This document shows, one piece after another, positions 45,935 through 54,504 of a stretch of 64,000 bases of DNA. The stretch is from positions 1 to 64,000 of the forward strand of contig JADKCF010000009.1 in the NCBI GenBank assembly GCA_016714765.1, in the 5' to 3' direction. The notes below the pieces were generated by a model. That model was not told where the DNA came from. It worked only from the letters and a program-made list of their open reading frames with translations, and did no database searches. Both the position numbers and the translations under genes were made by a program. Within the stretch, counting starts at the first letter, position 1, and each line of letters begins with the position of its first letter. Source of the stretch: Saprospiraceae bacterium. GTDB lineage: Bacteria > Bacteroidota > Bacteroidia > Chitinophagales > Saprospiraceae.

Positions 45935-47050
45935 TTAATTATTTTTCGATTGTTTTAACAGGTTTACGAAATCATCAAACAAATACTTGGAATCATGCGG
46001 CCCGGGATTAGCCTCAGGGTGATACTGCACTGAAAATGCCGGTTGATTTTTCATTTTGATACCTTCAATTGTATCATCATTGAGATTTCTATGGGTGATT
46101 TCTATCGTATCAAGCTTTTGTAATACTTCTGCTTCACTCACTGAAAAACCATGATTTTGGCTGGTCACTTCACATTTTCCGGTAATCAGATGGATAACTG
46201 GGTGATTAGCCCCCCTGTGTCCATGATGCATTTTATAGGTAGCGATATCATTTGCCAGTGCTAATATCTGATGACCCAGACAGATTCCAAATATTGGCTT
46301 TTGGGTTGCTAACATTTTTTTTACGGCATCTACTGCATATCCCATAGCAGCAGGATCACCAGGGCCGTTAGACAGGAAAAAACCATCCGGATTAAATCCA
46401 AGCACAGTTTCTGCTGGCGTCTTTGCAGGAAAAACTTTCAGGAAACATCCTCTTTCTATCAGGCTGTTTAAAATATTTCTCTTAGTTCCAAAGTCCATCA
46501 CTGCAACCCGGATACCGGCTGAAGGATCACCCATTTCATATGCTTCTGTAGTACTGACCGAACTAGCAAGTTCTAATCCCTCCATGGAAGGAACTTTTGA
46601 CAATTTTTCCAACAAAACTTCCTTGTCGAATATCTCTGAGGAAATGATACAGTTCATAGCTCCTTTGTCTCTGATTGACTTAACGATGGCTCTTGTATCT
46701 ACATCATAAATACAGACAATATTATTTGTCTCAAAATATTTCTGAATGTCACTATCAGCGAGATGTCTACTAAAATCATTGGTGAAATTACGGCATATCA
46801 AACCGGAAATCTGTACTTTTTCTGACTCTGCATCGCTTATTTTTGTGCCATAATTACCAATATGGACATTTGTTGTGACCAAAATCTGACCAAAATAAGA
46901 AGGGTCTGTAAAAATCTCCTGATACCCCGTCATACCGGTATTAAAGCACACTTCACCTGAAGTAGTCCCGACTATACCGGCTGCACTTCCTTCATAAAAA
47001 CTACCATCTTCAAAAACTACTATTGCCTTATTCTGCTTTGAAAAATCCAT
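45935..47050 (-). CDS. carA: Carbamoyl-phosphate synthase, small (glutaminase) subunit
   Basis: CarA (371 residues) releases ammonia from glutamine for carbamoyl phosphate, needed for arginine and pyrimidines. The N-terminal domain has LVTTNVHIGNYG, and the class I glutamine amidotransferase domain has FLSNGPGDPAAMGY, the catalytic cysteine in FGICLGHQILA and the His/Glu pair in QYHPEANPGPHDS. The large subunit is elsewhere. The order rplQ-carA-eno is typical for Bacteroidota. It has its own promoter after the rplQ terminator. Confidence 0.95.
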   Translation of the reverse strand: MDFSKQNKAIVVFEDGSFYEGSAAGIVGTTSGEVCFNTGMTGYQEIFTDPSYFGQILVTTNVHIGNYGTKISDAESEKVQISGLICRNFTNDFSRHLADSDIQKYFETNNIVCIYDVDTRAIVKSIRDKGAMNCIISSEIFDKEVLLEKLSKVPSMEGLELASSVSTTEAYEMGDPSAGIRVAVMDFGTKRNILNSLIERGCFLKVFPAKTPAETVLGFNPDGFFLSNGPGDPAAMGYAVDAVKKMLATQKPIFGICLGHQILALANDIATYKMHHGHRGANHPVIHLITGKCEVTSQNHGFSVSEAEVLQKLDTIEITHRNLNDDTIEGIKMKNQPAFSVQYHPEANPGPHDSKYLFDDFVNLLKQSKNN

Positions 47051-47078
47051 CGTGCTATTTTATCCAAAGAATATACCG

Positions 47079-47086
47079 CAAATATA
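47079..47086 (-). promoter_or_regulatory. -7 promoter element for the carA-eno operon
   Basis: The minus strand reads TATATTTG, matching TAnnTTTG, 29 bases before the carA ATG at 47050. Confidence 0.5.
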
Positions 47087-47157
47087 GGATATAAAAATTA
47101 TTTTATTACAAATAATACTTATATAATCACCTAATTCTTTTTACCTGGTGAAAGTTC

Positions 47158-47197
47158 AAAAAAAAAGGTAACACTGAAAAATCGGTGCTACCTTTTT
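47158..47197 (-). terminator. Rho-independent terminator after rplQ
   Basis: A 10-base stem with one mismatch (GGTAGCACCG and its partner) and a T-rich loop is flanked by a run of nine T on the minus strand. It marks the end of the ribosomal-protein transcript. A-rich and T-rich flanks make it look bidirectional. Confidence 0.75.
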
Positions 47198-47217
47198 ATA
47201 TTCCATAGAATGATATC

Positions 47218-47736
47218 TTATTCTTCTTCCTTATGTGTATCTTCTACTACCGCCGGGGCAGTGGCAGCTACAGTGGCTGCAGTGGCAGCTACGGCACCAA
47301 CATCACTTCCACTTCCTGATTTTCTTCTACCTCTTCTAGTACCTGCTTTGGCTACAGCTGTTTTAGCTTTCAATACATCATTGAAATCTACCAACTCTAT
47401 CATTGCTATTTCTGCAGCATCACCCTTTCTGAATCCCGTTTTAATAATACGGCAATAACCTCCCGGTCTGTCAGCAATTTTAGGCGCGATTACATCAAAC
47501 AATTCGTTGATGACTTCTTTACTTTGAAGGTCTGCAAATACCATTCTTCTCGAGTGAGTAGTATTTTCTTTAGCCCTTGTAAGGATTGGCTCTACAAATA
47601 CTCTCAATGCTTTAGCTTTAGCTAATGTTGTGTTGATTCTCTTTGAAAGAATCAATGAATTGGACATATTGAGCAACAAAGCATCTCTGTGTCCTTTTTT
47701 TCTACCTAAGTGGTTGAATTTTTTACCGTGTCTCAT
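47218..47736 (-). CDS. rplQ: 50S ribosomal protein L17 with alanine/threonine-rich tail
   Basis: L17 (172 residues) lies near the exit tunnel. The first 120 residues match the family: MRHGKKFNHLGRKKGHRDAL, LILSKRINTTLAKAKALRVF and PGGYCRIIKTGFRKGDAAEIA. The remaining 50 residues are a low-complexity tail, first basic (RRGRRKSGSG) then alanine/threonine/valine-rich and finally acidic (EDTHKEEE). Such tails occur in Bacteroidota L17, though this one is long. It is the last gene before the terminator. Confidence 0.95.
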   Translation of the reverse strand: MRHGKKFNHLGRKKGHRDALLLNMSNSLILSKRINTTLAKAKALRVFVEPILTRAKENTTHSRRMVFADLQSKEVINELFDVIAPKIADRPGGYCRIIKTGFRKGDAAEIAMIELVDFNDVLKAKTAVAKAGTRRGRRKSGSGSDVGAVAATAATVAATAPAVVEDTHKEEE

Positions 47737-47853
47737 AAACTTTTAACTTTGTACCACTATCGCTTGAGTTACTATTCGACCTTGAACTCTGTGAAGCGAC
47801 GTTTAATACCGATTATTTAAAATAACATAAATCCGCCAGGCGGGTCGAAACGA

Positions 47854-48852
47854 TTACTCTTCGTCAAGTTTATATTTAGAAAGATCCATTCCAAAAGTTA
47901 AACCTTTGGTTTGCAATAATTCTTCAATTTCTACTAATGATTTTTTACCAAAATTACGGAATTTTAGCAATTCATGCATATCAAATCTTACCATTTCTCC
48001 CAATGAATTTATCTTGGCAGCTTTCAGACAGTTGTAAGCTCTGACAGACAAATCCAGGTCTTCGAGAGAAGTCTTCAATAATTTACGCATGTGCAGGATA
48101 TGCTCGTCTACGATGTTGTCCTCCCTTGAAGATGAATCATTAAATGTAATGTTTTCATCTGTGATAAGCATCAAATGCTGAATCATGATACGGGATGCTT
48201 CTTTGACTGCTTCCTCAGGATGAATTGTGCCATCAGTTTTGATATCAATGGTCAGTTTTTCGTAGTCTGTACGTTGTCCAACCCTTGTATTTTCAACTTT
48301 ATAGGCCACTTTTTTGATAGGAGTGTAAATAGCGTCTACCGGTATTACACCTATAGAGGCATCTTTAGGAAGATTTTCGTCAGCAGGCACATAACCACGA
48401 CCCTTAGTAATTGTAAACTCTATTTCCAAAGTTACATTTGGTTCTAGAGTACATATATACAAATCAGGGTTCATGATTTTGAATGTATTGGTATTGGCTT
48501 CGATGTCACCAGCAACAAATTTGTCTTTGCCAGAGATAGTCACATACAGTTTTTCCTCTTCAGAACCTTCTGTAATTACCATAGGCTTCAGACGAATCTG
48601 TTTGATATTAAGTATGATGTCTACTACATCTTCCACTACTCCTTTGATGGTCGAAAACTCATGGTCCACACCTGCTATCCTGATTGCAGAAATAGCATAA
48701 CCCTCCAAAGAAGAAAGCAAAACTCTTCTTAATGAATTTCCGATAGTCTGACCAAAACCAGGTTCAAGTGGTTTAAATTCAAAAAGTCCTTCAAATTCGT
48801 CTGCCTTTTGAAGAAGAATTTTATCTTGTTTTTGAAAGTTAAGAATACTCAT
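47854..48852 (-). CDS. rpoA: RNA polymerase alpha subunit
   Basis: RpoA (332 residues) builds the polymerase core. The N-terminal dimerisation domain has FEPLEPGFGQTIGNSLRRVLLSSLEGYA (two segments), and the C-terminal domain after a linker has LSVRAYNCLKAAKINSLGEMVRFDMHELLKFRNFGKKSLVEIEELL, read here in pieces. Length is normal. It lies between rpsD and rplQ, separated from rpsD by a strong hairpin. Confidence 0.95.
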   Translation of the reverse strand: MSILNFQKQDKILLQKADEFEGLFEFKPLEPGFGQTIGNSLRRVLLSSLEGYAISAIRIAGVDHEFSTIKGVVEDVVDIILNIKQIRLKPMVITEGSEEEKLYVTISGKDKFVAGDIEANTNTFKIMNPDLYICTLEPNVTLEIEFTITKGRGYVPADENLPKDASIGVIPVDAIYTPIKKVAYKVENTRVGQRTDYEKLTIDIKTDGTIHPEEAVKEASRIMIQHLMLITDENITFNDSSSREDNIVDEHILHMRKLLKTSLEDLDLSVRAYNCLKAAKINSLGEMVRFDMHELLKFRNFGKKSLVEIEELLQTKGLTFGMDLSKYKLDEE

Positions 48853-48879
48853 TATGATTTTTTTTTTTAAAAAGGAATA

Positions 48880-48900
48880 GGCTATCCTTGTGGGATAGCC
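48880..48900 (-). terminator. Perfect hairpin between rpsD and rpoA
   Basis: GGCTATCC and GGATAGCC form an 8-base perfect stem with a 5-base loop. On the minus strand CCTTTTT follows within a few bases. It may be an attenuator or partial terminator that lowers read-through into rpoA, or a processing site. Confidence 0.45.
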
Positions 48901-48908
48901 ATTATTTA

Positions 48909-49522
48909 TTATTTAGAATACAATTCCACGATTAATTGCTCGTTAATGTTTTCAGGTATTTTTTCTCTTTCTGGATGAGCCAAGTATCTACCCTCCATTT
49001 TGTCACCATTCCACTCAATCCAACCGTACGTTTTGGTACCGTCTCTTTTAGCAGTCACATTTGACTTAATCACGTCAATATTCCTTGATTTTCCTCTTAC
49101 GGAAACAACAGCACCAGGCTTCAAAAGCATAGATGGTATGCTGCTAAGGATTCCATCAACAAGGATATGACCATGCGTTACTAACTGACGAGCTGCTCTT
49201 CTTGTTTTAGCTACCCCATACGGTATACAACATTGTCTAATCTAGACTCCAACAATTGAAGTAAGATTTCACCTGTTACACCTGATTTTGCAGCTGCCTT
49301 TTCAAATAAATTACGGAATTGTTTTTCTAGAACACCATAAGTATATTTGGCCTTTTGCTTCTCCAGAAGTTCCAAAGCATAGTCAGTACGCTGCTTACGC
49401 TTTTTCATTGCTCCGTGTTGACCAGGAGGATATTTTCTTTTTTCGTATGCTTTGTCGTAACCGAAAATAGGTTCTCCAAATGCTCTTGCCTTCTTGGTAG
49501 TAGGTCCTGTATATCTTGCCAT
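48909..49522 (-). CDS. rpsD: 30S ribosomal protein S4, one-base frameshift in this sequence
   Basis: S4 nucleates 30S assembly by binding 16S rRNA. The start MARYTGPTTKKARAFGEPIFG at 49522 is standard. The frame stops at a TAG right after VVYRMG. Adding one G to the G4 run (C4 at 49214-49217 on the plus strand) restores the family text VAKTRRAARQLVTHGHILVDG and continues through LLKPGAVVSVRGKSRN to the end, giving 204 residues, the normal size. Since S4 is essential and no second copy is in the window, a sequence error is the simplest explanation. A longer start at 49576 is rejected. Confidence 0.9.
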
Positions 49523-49545
49523 TATGAATGGATTTTTAAAACTTA

Positions 49546-49935
49546 TTAAACTCTTCTTTTCTTTGGAGGTCTGCAACCATTGTGTGGTACCGGCGTCATA
49601 TCCTTGATCTTTAGTACTTTGATACCAGATGAATCAATAGCTCTGATAGCTGACTCTCTGCCCGCTCCCGGACCTTTAACAAATACTTCTACATTGCGTA
49701 GACCAGCTTCGTAGGCCGTAGTGCATGCACTACCAGCAGCCATTTGAGCAGCATATGGAGTATTCTTTTTGCTACCTCTAAAACCGGATTTACCAGCCGA
49801 CCCCCAGGAAATAACCTGACCCGACTTATTACACATAGATATGATGATATTATTGAAAGAAGCATGGATAAATGCCAAACCTTCTGATTCGACTTTTACT
49901 ACCCGCTTTTTACTGACTTTTTTACCTTTGGCCAT
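49546..49935 (-). CDS. rpsK: 30S ribosomal protein S11
   Basis: S11 (129 residues) sits on the platform of the small subunit. It has FIHASFNNIIISM, SSGKSGFRGSKKNTPYAAQ-like text, GPGAGRESAIRAI and the conserved end MTPVPHNGCRPPKKRRV. A basic N-terminal extension (KGKKVSKKRVVK) is normal for the family. It follows rpsM by 18 bases. Confidence 0.96.
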   Translation of the reverse strand: MAKGKKVSKKRVVKVESEGLAFIHASFNNIIISMCNKSGQVISWGSAGKSGFRGSKKNTPYAAQMAAGSACTTAYEAGLRNVEVFVKGPGAGRESAIRAIDSSGIKVLKIKDMTPVPHNGCRPPKKRRV

Positions 49936-49953
49936 AATATTATAAATTAACTA

Positions 49954-50331
49954 TTATTTAGTTGCTTTCTTTTTGTTTGCTACTGTCTTCTTTTTACCCT
50001 TACGAGTTCTTGCATTAGTCTTCGTGCTCTGACCTCTTACAGGTAAACCCTTTCTATGTCTAAGCCCTCTATAACATGCAATGTCCATCAGTCGCTTGAT
50101 ACTCAACTGGACTTCACTTCGCAACTCACCCTCTACTCTATACTCATCCTGAATATATTTTGAAATGAATTTAATGTTTTCGTCAGACCAATCCTGAATC
50201 TTAGTATCCACAGAAACACCTGCAGCAGCTAAGATATCCTTAGCTAATGAAGGGCCTATTCCATAGATATATGTCAATCCAATGACGCCTCTTTTATTTC
50301 TTGGTAAATCTACACCAGCAATACGTGCCAT
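49954..50331 (-). CDS. rpsM: 30S ribosomal protein S13
   Basis: S13 (125 residues) contacts the P-site tRNA. The start MARIAGVDLPRNKRGVIGLTYIYGIG and the C-terminal RGLRHRKGLPVRGQSTKTNARTRKG are typical, read here in pieces. It ends with a lysine-rich tail (KGKKKTVANKKKATK). Confidence 0.96.
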   Translation of the reverse strand: MARIAGVDLPRNKRGVIGLTYIYGIGPSLAKDILAAAGVSVDTKIQDWSDENIKFISKYIQDEYRVEGELRSEVQLSIKRLMDIACYRGLRHRKGLPVRGQSTKTNARTRKGKKKTVANKKKATK

Positions 50332-50341
50332 AATTTAATTA

Positions 50342-50458
50342 TTAACCTTGTCTTTGTTTAAACTTAGGATTCTTCTTATTAATAATATAAAGTTTCCCTT
50401 TTCTTCTTACGATCTTACAATCTACTGATCGTTTCTTAATTGATGCTTGTACTTTCAT
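50342..50458 (-). CDS. rpmJ: 50S ribosomal protein L36, zinc-free type
   Basis: This 38-residue protein starts MKVQASIKKRSVDCKIVRRKG and ends NPKFKQRQG. Zinc-binding L36 has a CxxC near residue 11-14 and a later Cys and His; here only Cys14 remains, and Asn and Phe stand near where the others lie, so the protein does not bind zinc in the usual way. Its place between infA and rpsM confirms the identity. Confidence 0.9.
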   Translation of the reverse strand: MKVQASIKKRSVDCKIVRRKGKLYIINKKNPKFKQRQG

Positions 50459-50476
50459 TATAAAGCCTTTAATCTT

Positions 50477-50695
50477 TTATTTGTACCGGTAATTAATTCT
50501 TCCCCGTGATAAATCATATGGTGACATTTCCACTGCTACTTTGTCTCCTGGTAATATACGAATATAGTGCATTCGCATTTTACCGGAAATCGTTGCGGTA
50601 ATAAGGTGTCCACTCTCTAGTCTTACTCGGAACATTGCATTAGAGAGTGATTCCTCAATGATTCCATCTAATTTTATAAGGTCTTGTTTAGCCAT
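50477..50695 (-). CDS. infA: Translation initiation factor IF-1
   Basis: IF-1 (72 residues) binds the ribosomal A site during initiation. It is one S1/OB-fold domain with LDGIIEESLSNAMFRVRLESGH, GKMRMHYIRILPGDKVAVE and DLSRGRINYRYK. Length is normal. It lies in the standard order secY-map-infA-rpmJ. Confidence 0.96.
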   Translation of the reverse strand: MAKQDLIKLDGIIEESLSNAMFRVRLESGHLITATISGKMRMHYIRILPGDKVAVEMSPYDLSRGRINYRYK

Positions 50696-50718
50696 TTTTA
50701 AAATTGGAGCGCAAATAT

Positions 50719-51528
50719 CTAATTATTTATTGAAATATTCAGTATTTCCGCATTATTTTTCACTGCTGCATCTATAAAAGAATGATCTGACAATATATCA
50801 GGTCCATTCTTTCTAACTGCCACACTATGTTCAAAGTGAGCTGAAGGCTTTCCGTCCCTGGTAAGTATGGTCCAGCCATCATTCATTTGTTTGACAGATT
50901 TTGATCCCATGTTTACCATTGGTTCTATTGCGATGACAATTCCTTCTTTCAGCATAGGGCCTTTGCCCTTTGTTCCGAAGTTAGGCACCTCAGGATCTTC
51001 ATGTAGGTTTTTTCCTACTCCATGCCCCACTAACTCTCTTACTATCCCGTAACCATGTATTCGCTCGCAATAATGCTGTATGGCAAAACTTATATCACCG
51101 ATTCGGTTGCCCACCAATACAGCTTCAATACCTTTATACAAAGACTCTCTGGTTACTTTCAGCAACTTTTGCACTTCGGGTTGCACATTATGAAATGCAA
51201 AACTGAAAGCCGCATCTCCATAAAATCCATTTAATATAACACCGCAATCAATAGAGACTACATCATTATCAGAAAATACTTTGTCTGAAGGAATGCCGTG
51301 AACCACCGCATCATTCAAGGACATACACAATGTCGACGGAAATCCGCGATATCCTTTAAATCCAGGTATACCACCGTTATCTCTGATAAACTCTTCTGCT
51401 GACTTGTCAATATTTTTTCCGGTTATTCCTACTTTTAGTATTCCGGCTACATGAGCGAGTGTTTTACTGACCAGCAGATTACTCTCACGCATTAATTCTA
51501 TTTCCTCATTAGTCTTATAATAAATCAT
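50719..51528 (-). CDS. map: Methionine aminopeptidase, type I
   Basis: Map (269 residues) removes the first methionine from new proteins. The metal ligands appear in VSIDCGVILNGFYGDAAFSF (two Asp), GHGVGKNLHEDPEVPN (His), IAIEPMVN (Glu) and the late FEHSVAVR (Glu/His). It is a single-domain type I enzyme. It follows secY by seven bases on the minus strand. Confidence 0.95.
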   Translation of the reverse strand: MIYYKTNEEIELMRESNLLVSKTLAHVAGILKVGITGKNIDKSAEEFIRDNGGIPGFKGYRGFPSTLCMSLNDAVVHGIPSDKVFSDNDVVSIDCGVILNGFYGDAAFSFAFHNVQPEVQKLLKVTRESLYKGIEAVLVGNRIGDISFAIQHYCERIHGYGIVRELVGHGVGKNLHEDPEVPNFGTKGKGPMLKEGIVIAIEPMVNMGSKSVKQMNDGWTILTRDGKPSAHFEHSVAVRKNGPDILSDHSFIDAAVKNNAEILNISINN

Positions 51529-51535
51529 AGACTAA

Positions 51536-52909
51536 TTACATACCAGCACCTATCGTGATGCCTTGATTTCCTCTTCCTTGGATACGACCTGATTTTACCA
51601 GACCGTCATATTTTCTCATTAATAAATAACTTTCTATTTGCTGCAGTGTATCCAATACCACTCCTACAAGGATAAGCAATGAAGTACCTCCGAAAAAATA
51701 AGCGAATGCTGAATTAACACCCGCAAAAGCTGCAATTGCCGGCAATATAGCTATCATACCTATGAATATTGCTCCCGGGAGAGTAATGCGCGTAGTCAGC
51801 GTATCAATATAATCCTGAGTATCCTGTCCTGGCTTGATACCGGGAATAAATGAATTCATTCTCTTCAGATACTCTGCATACTGCTGCGGATTAACTATCA
51901 GAGCTGTATAAACATAAGTAAATATTACTATCAAAATAAAAAATACTGTGTTGTAAGCCAATGACATTGGATTATTCAATGCTAGCAAAAGATTGCTCTG
52001 TACGCCTGCATTTCCAGTTGCCCACTGGGCTGCTGTCAAAGGTAAAAACATGATAGCTTGTGCAAAAATGATAGGCATTACACCTGCAGCACTCAATTTA
52101 AGATTTATAAAATCATTAGCACCCGATCCTCCTGACACATCACCTGCTGCTCTTCCTACCATCCTTTTTGCTGCCTGAATTGGAATTTTCCTGACACCTT
52201 GCACCAAAAGAATAGTTACAACGATAATGAAGAACCAAACTATAAACTCAAGAATCAATGGAATCCACCTGTTGTTGGCAATTTGTCCTAGAATCTCTGA
52301 TAGCACAGCCTGTGGTAGCCTGGCAATGATACCCACCATAATCAATAAAGAGATACCATTCCCTATACCCTTATCTGTTATTTTTTCTCCTAACCACATA
52401 GCAAATATTGTACCTGTAGCAAGGATAATCATGTTACTGAACCAAAAAATCCCAGGATTGATGCTTGCATCTACTGCTCCTGGTGTTGTTTTAAGCATTA
52501 ATATATAACCACTACCTTGAACCAAGGTGATTAGTAATGTTAAAAAACGAGTGATTTGACTGATCTTTTTCCTTCCTGATTCCCCCTCTTTCTGCTGTAA
52601 TCGCTGAAAATAAGGTACCGCAAACCCTAATAGTTGTACTATGATTGAAGCTGTAATGTATGGCATGATACCTAAAGCAAATATTGATCCCTGGTTAAAA
52701 GCACCACCTGTAAAGGTATTGATCAACTGCAAAAGGTCATTTGCTTTTCTACCATCAGCAGCAGCATCCAAAGCTAGTGCATTAACACCAGGCAACACAA
52801 TATATGAGCCCAATCTGTAAACTGCAAGTATAAGCAACGTGAAAAGGATTTTATCCTTAAGTTCCTTTATGCTCCAGATATTTTTTAATGTTTCTAAAAA
52901 CTTATTCAT
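51536..52909 (-). CDS. secY: Protein translocase subunit SecY
   Basis: SecY (457 residues) is the channel of the Sec translocon. It has ten predicted membrane helices, the plug-region LPGVNALAL, FALGIMPYITASIIVQLLGFAVPYF (two halves), the basic cytosolic loops (QQKEGESGRKKISQ and RKIPIQAAKRMVG) and RMNSFIPGIKPGQDTQDY. Length is slightly above that of E. coli (443). It lies between rplO and map. Confidence 0.96.
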   Translation of the reverse strand: MNKFLETLKNIWSIKELKDKILFTLLILAVYRLGSYIVLPGVNALALDAAADGRKANDLLQLINTFTGGAFNQGSIFALGIMPYITASIIVQLLGFAVPYFQRLQQKEGESGRKKISQITRFLTLLITLVQGSGYILMLKTTPGAVDASINPGIFWFSNMIILATGTIFAMWLGEKITDKGIGNGISLLIMVGIIARLPQAVLSEILGQIANNRWIPLILEFIVWFFIIVVTILLVQGVRKIPIQAAKRMVGRAAGDVSGGSGANDFINLKLSAAGVMPIIFAQAIMFLPLTAAQWATGNAGVQSNLLLALNNPMSLAYNTVFFILIVIFTYVYTALIVNPQQYAEYLKRMNSFIPGIKPGQDTQDYIDTLTTRITLPGAIFIGMIAILPAIAAFAGVNSAFAYFFGGTSLLILVGVVLDTLQQIESYLLMRKYDGLVKSGRIQGRGNQGITIGAGM

Positions 52910-52920
52910 GTTTTTACAAA

Positions 52921-53367
52921 TTAAGCATTTATTGTTCCGCCAGCAGCTTCAATTTTTGTTTTTGCAGTAGCTGAAAAAGCATCTACATTCACATTCAATT
53001 TTACAGTGATTTCACCGTTACCTAAAACTTTCACTTTTTCACCACGATTGATAATACCTTCATTATATAAAGCTACTTTGGTGATCTCAGTCAAACCATA
53101 ATTGTCAAAGATTTCCTGAAGCCTGGAAACATTTATTGCCACATAAGTGACATTATTGATATTCTTAAATCCTCTTTTAGGTAACCTCATCTGAATAGGC
53201 ATCTGACCACCTTCAAAAGCCCTTTTACTTTTGTAACCGGTTCTTGCTTTGGCTCCCTTATGACCTTTTGAAGCAGTACCACCTGAACCTGAACCTTCAC
53301 CACGTCCCAGTCTTCCTTTTTCAGTTTTTACAGATCCCGCTGCAGGAGTTAAATTATGCAATTTCAT
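52921..53367 (-). CDS. rplO: 50S ribosomal protein L15
   Basis: L15 (148 residues) is a core 50S protein. The glycine-rich disordered N-terminus (KGRLGRGEGSGSGGTASKGHKGAKAR), the GGQMPIQMRLPKRGF segment and the C-terminal globular part (VKVLGNGEITVKLNVNVDAFS) match the family. It precedes secY by 11 bases. Confidence 0.96.
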   Translation of the reverse strand: MKLHNLTPAAGSVKTEKGRLGRGEGSGSGGTASKGHKGAKARTGYKSKRAFEGGQMPIQMRLPKRGFKNINNVTYVAINVSRLQEIFDNYGLTEITKVALYNEGIINRGEKVKVLGNGEITVKLNVNVDAFSATAKTKIEAAGGTINA

Positions 53368-53410
53368 TACTATAAATTTACAATATTATTATCAATTGGT
53401 GGGTTTCCCC

Positions 53411-53590
53411 TTAACATTCTTCTACTATAATCAAGTGTCTCACTTTATCTACCATACCCATTATCTGAGGCGTTACTTCCTTTACAACAGGATTGTGAAG
53501 CTTTTTGACCCCTAAAGCTATCATAGTAGCTTTTTGACGTTTGCTTCTGTCAATAGTACTTTTAATCTGTGTTATTTTTATATTTCCCAT
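53411..53590 (-). CDS. rpmD: 50S ribosomal protein L30
   Basis: A 59-residue frame, read from the ATG at 53590 to the TAA at 53411, encodes MGNIKITQIKSTIDRSKRQ, then ATMIALGVKKLHNPVV and MGMVDKVRHLIIVEE. This is the L30 ferredoxin-like fold and its place between rpsE and rplO is standard. The gene is shorter than common length cut-offs and easily missed. Confidence 0.94.
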   Translation of the reverse strand: MGNIKITQIKSTIDRSKRQKATMIALGVKKLHNPVVKEVTPQIMGMVDKVRHLIIVEEC

Positions 53591-53610
53591 TGCTGTGGAT
53601 ATTTTAATTA

Positions 53611-54123
53611 TTAACCTTCGTAAACTTTATTTAATTCTATACCTCTGTGTTTAGCCACTTCTTTTGCATTTCTCATTTTAGATAATGCATCTATAGTTGC
53701 TTTGACAACATTGTGAGGATTGGAAGAACCCTGTGACTTGGCCAATACATTATGTACACCTGCCATCTCCAGCACTGCACGCATTGCTCCCCCTGCTATT
53801 ACACCGGTACCATCTGCTGCTGGTTTCACTAGAACTTTACCTGCACCATACTTCCCTTTTTGCTCGTGAGGTACAGTACCTTTGTGCAAAGATACTTTTA
53901 TCATATTTTTCTTTGCATCCTGGACAGCTTTCTGAATAGACTCTGATACATCCAATGCCTTACCCAGGCCATGACCTACAGAACCATTACCGTCACCTAC
54001 AACGACTAAGGCCGAAAAACTGAACGTTCTACCCCCTTTAGTCACCTTAGCAACTCTCGAAAGATTAACAAGTTTTTCCTTTATTTCTGATTCACCCTGA
54101 TTAACTTTAGCTGGTGCTGACAT
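53611..54123 (-). CDS. rpsE: 30S ribosomal protein S5
   Basis: S5 (170 residues) lies at the mRNA entrance and influences decoding accuracy. It has the double-stranded RNA-binding part (LVNLSRVAKVTKGGRTFSFSALVVVGDGNGSVGHGLGKA, in pieces) and the C-terminal GTGVIAGGAMRAVLEMAGV and KSQGSSNPHNVVKAT blocks. Length is normal. Confidence 0.96.
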   Translation of the reverse strand: MSAPAKVNQGESEIKEKLVNLSRVAKVTKGGRTFSFSALVVVGDGNGSVGHGLGKALDVSESIQKAVQDAKKNMIKVSLHKGTVPHEQKGKYGAGKVLVKPAADGTGVIAGGAMRAVLEMAGVHNVLAKSQGSSNPHNVVKATIDALSKMRNAKEVAKHRGIELNKVYEG

Positions 54124-54135
54124 ATCTTATATTTT

Positions 54136-54480
54136 TTAAAAAATTAATCCACCTTCTCTGGCACCATCAGCCAAAGATTTAACTCTACCATGATACTGAT
54201 ATCCACCTCTGTCAAAAACCACTTTACTGATTCCTGCAGATAATGCCTTCGAAGCAAGCAATTTACCCACTTCTCCAGAAATGGTTACCTTGTTTCCGGA
54301 CGCTTTCATGCCCTTTGAAGTGGCACTTGCAATGGTTACCCCATTTACATCGTCTATCAACTGGCAATAGATATCTTTATTGCTTCTAAAAACAGAAAGC
54401 CTTGGTTTGTCGTGTGATCCACTTACCTTCTTGCGTATTCTGTATTTGACTCTCGTCCTGTTATATAACTTACTATCCAT
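54136..54480 (-). CDS. rplR: 50S ribosomal protein L18
   Basis: L18 (114 residues) binds 5S rRNA. It has RTRVKYRIRKKVSG, KPRLSVFRSNKDIYCQLID and the conserved end VVFDRGGYQYHGRVKSLADGAREGGL, in pieces. Spacing to rplF is short, consistent with one operon. Confidence 0.96.
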   Translation of the reverse strand: MDSKLYNRTRVKYRIRKKVSGSHDKPRLSVFRSNKDIYCQLIDDVNGVTIASATSKGMKASGNKVTISGEVGKLLASKALSAGISKVVFDRGGYQYHGRVKSLADGAREGGLIF

Positions 54481-54504
54481 CTTATTCAGCTTTGGATTTA
54501 TTTA

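Noticed and set aside
49523..49576. Longer N-terminus for S4
   Set aside because: All S4 proteins begin close to MARYxGP; the added 18 residues lie in the rpsK-rpsD gap.
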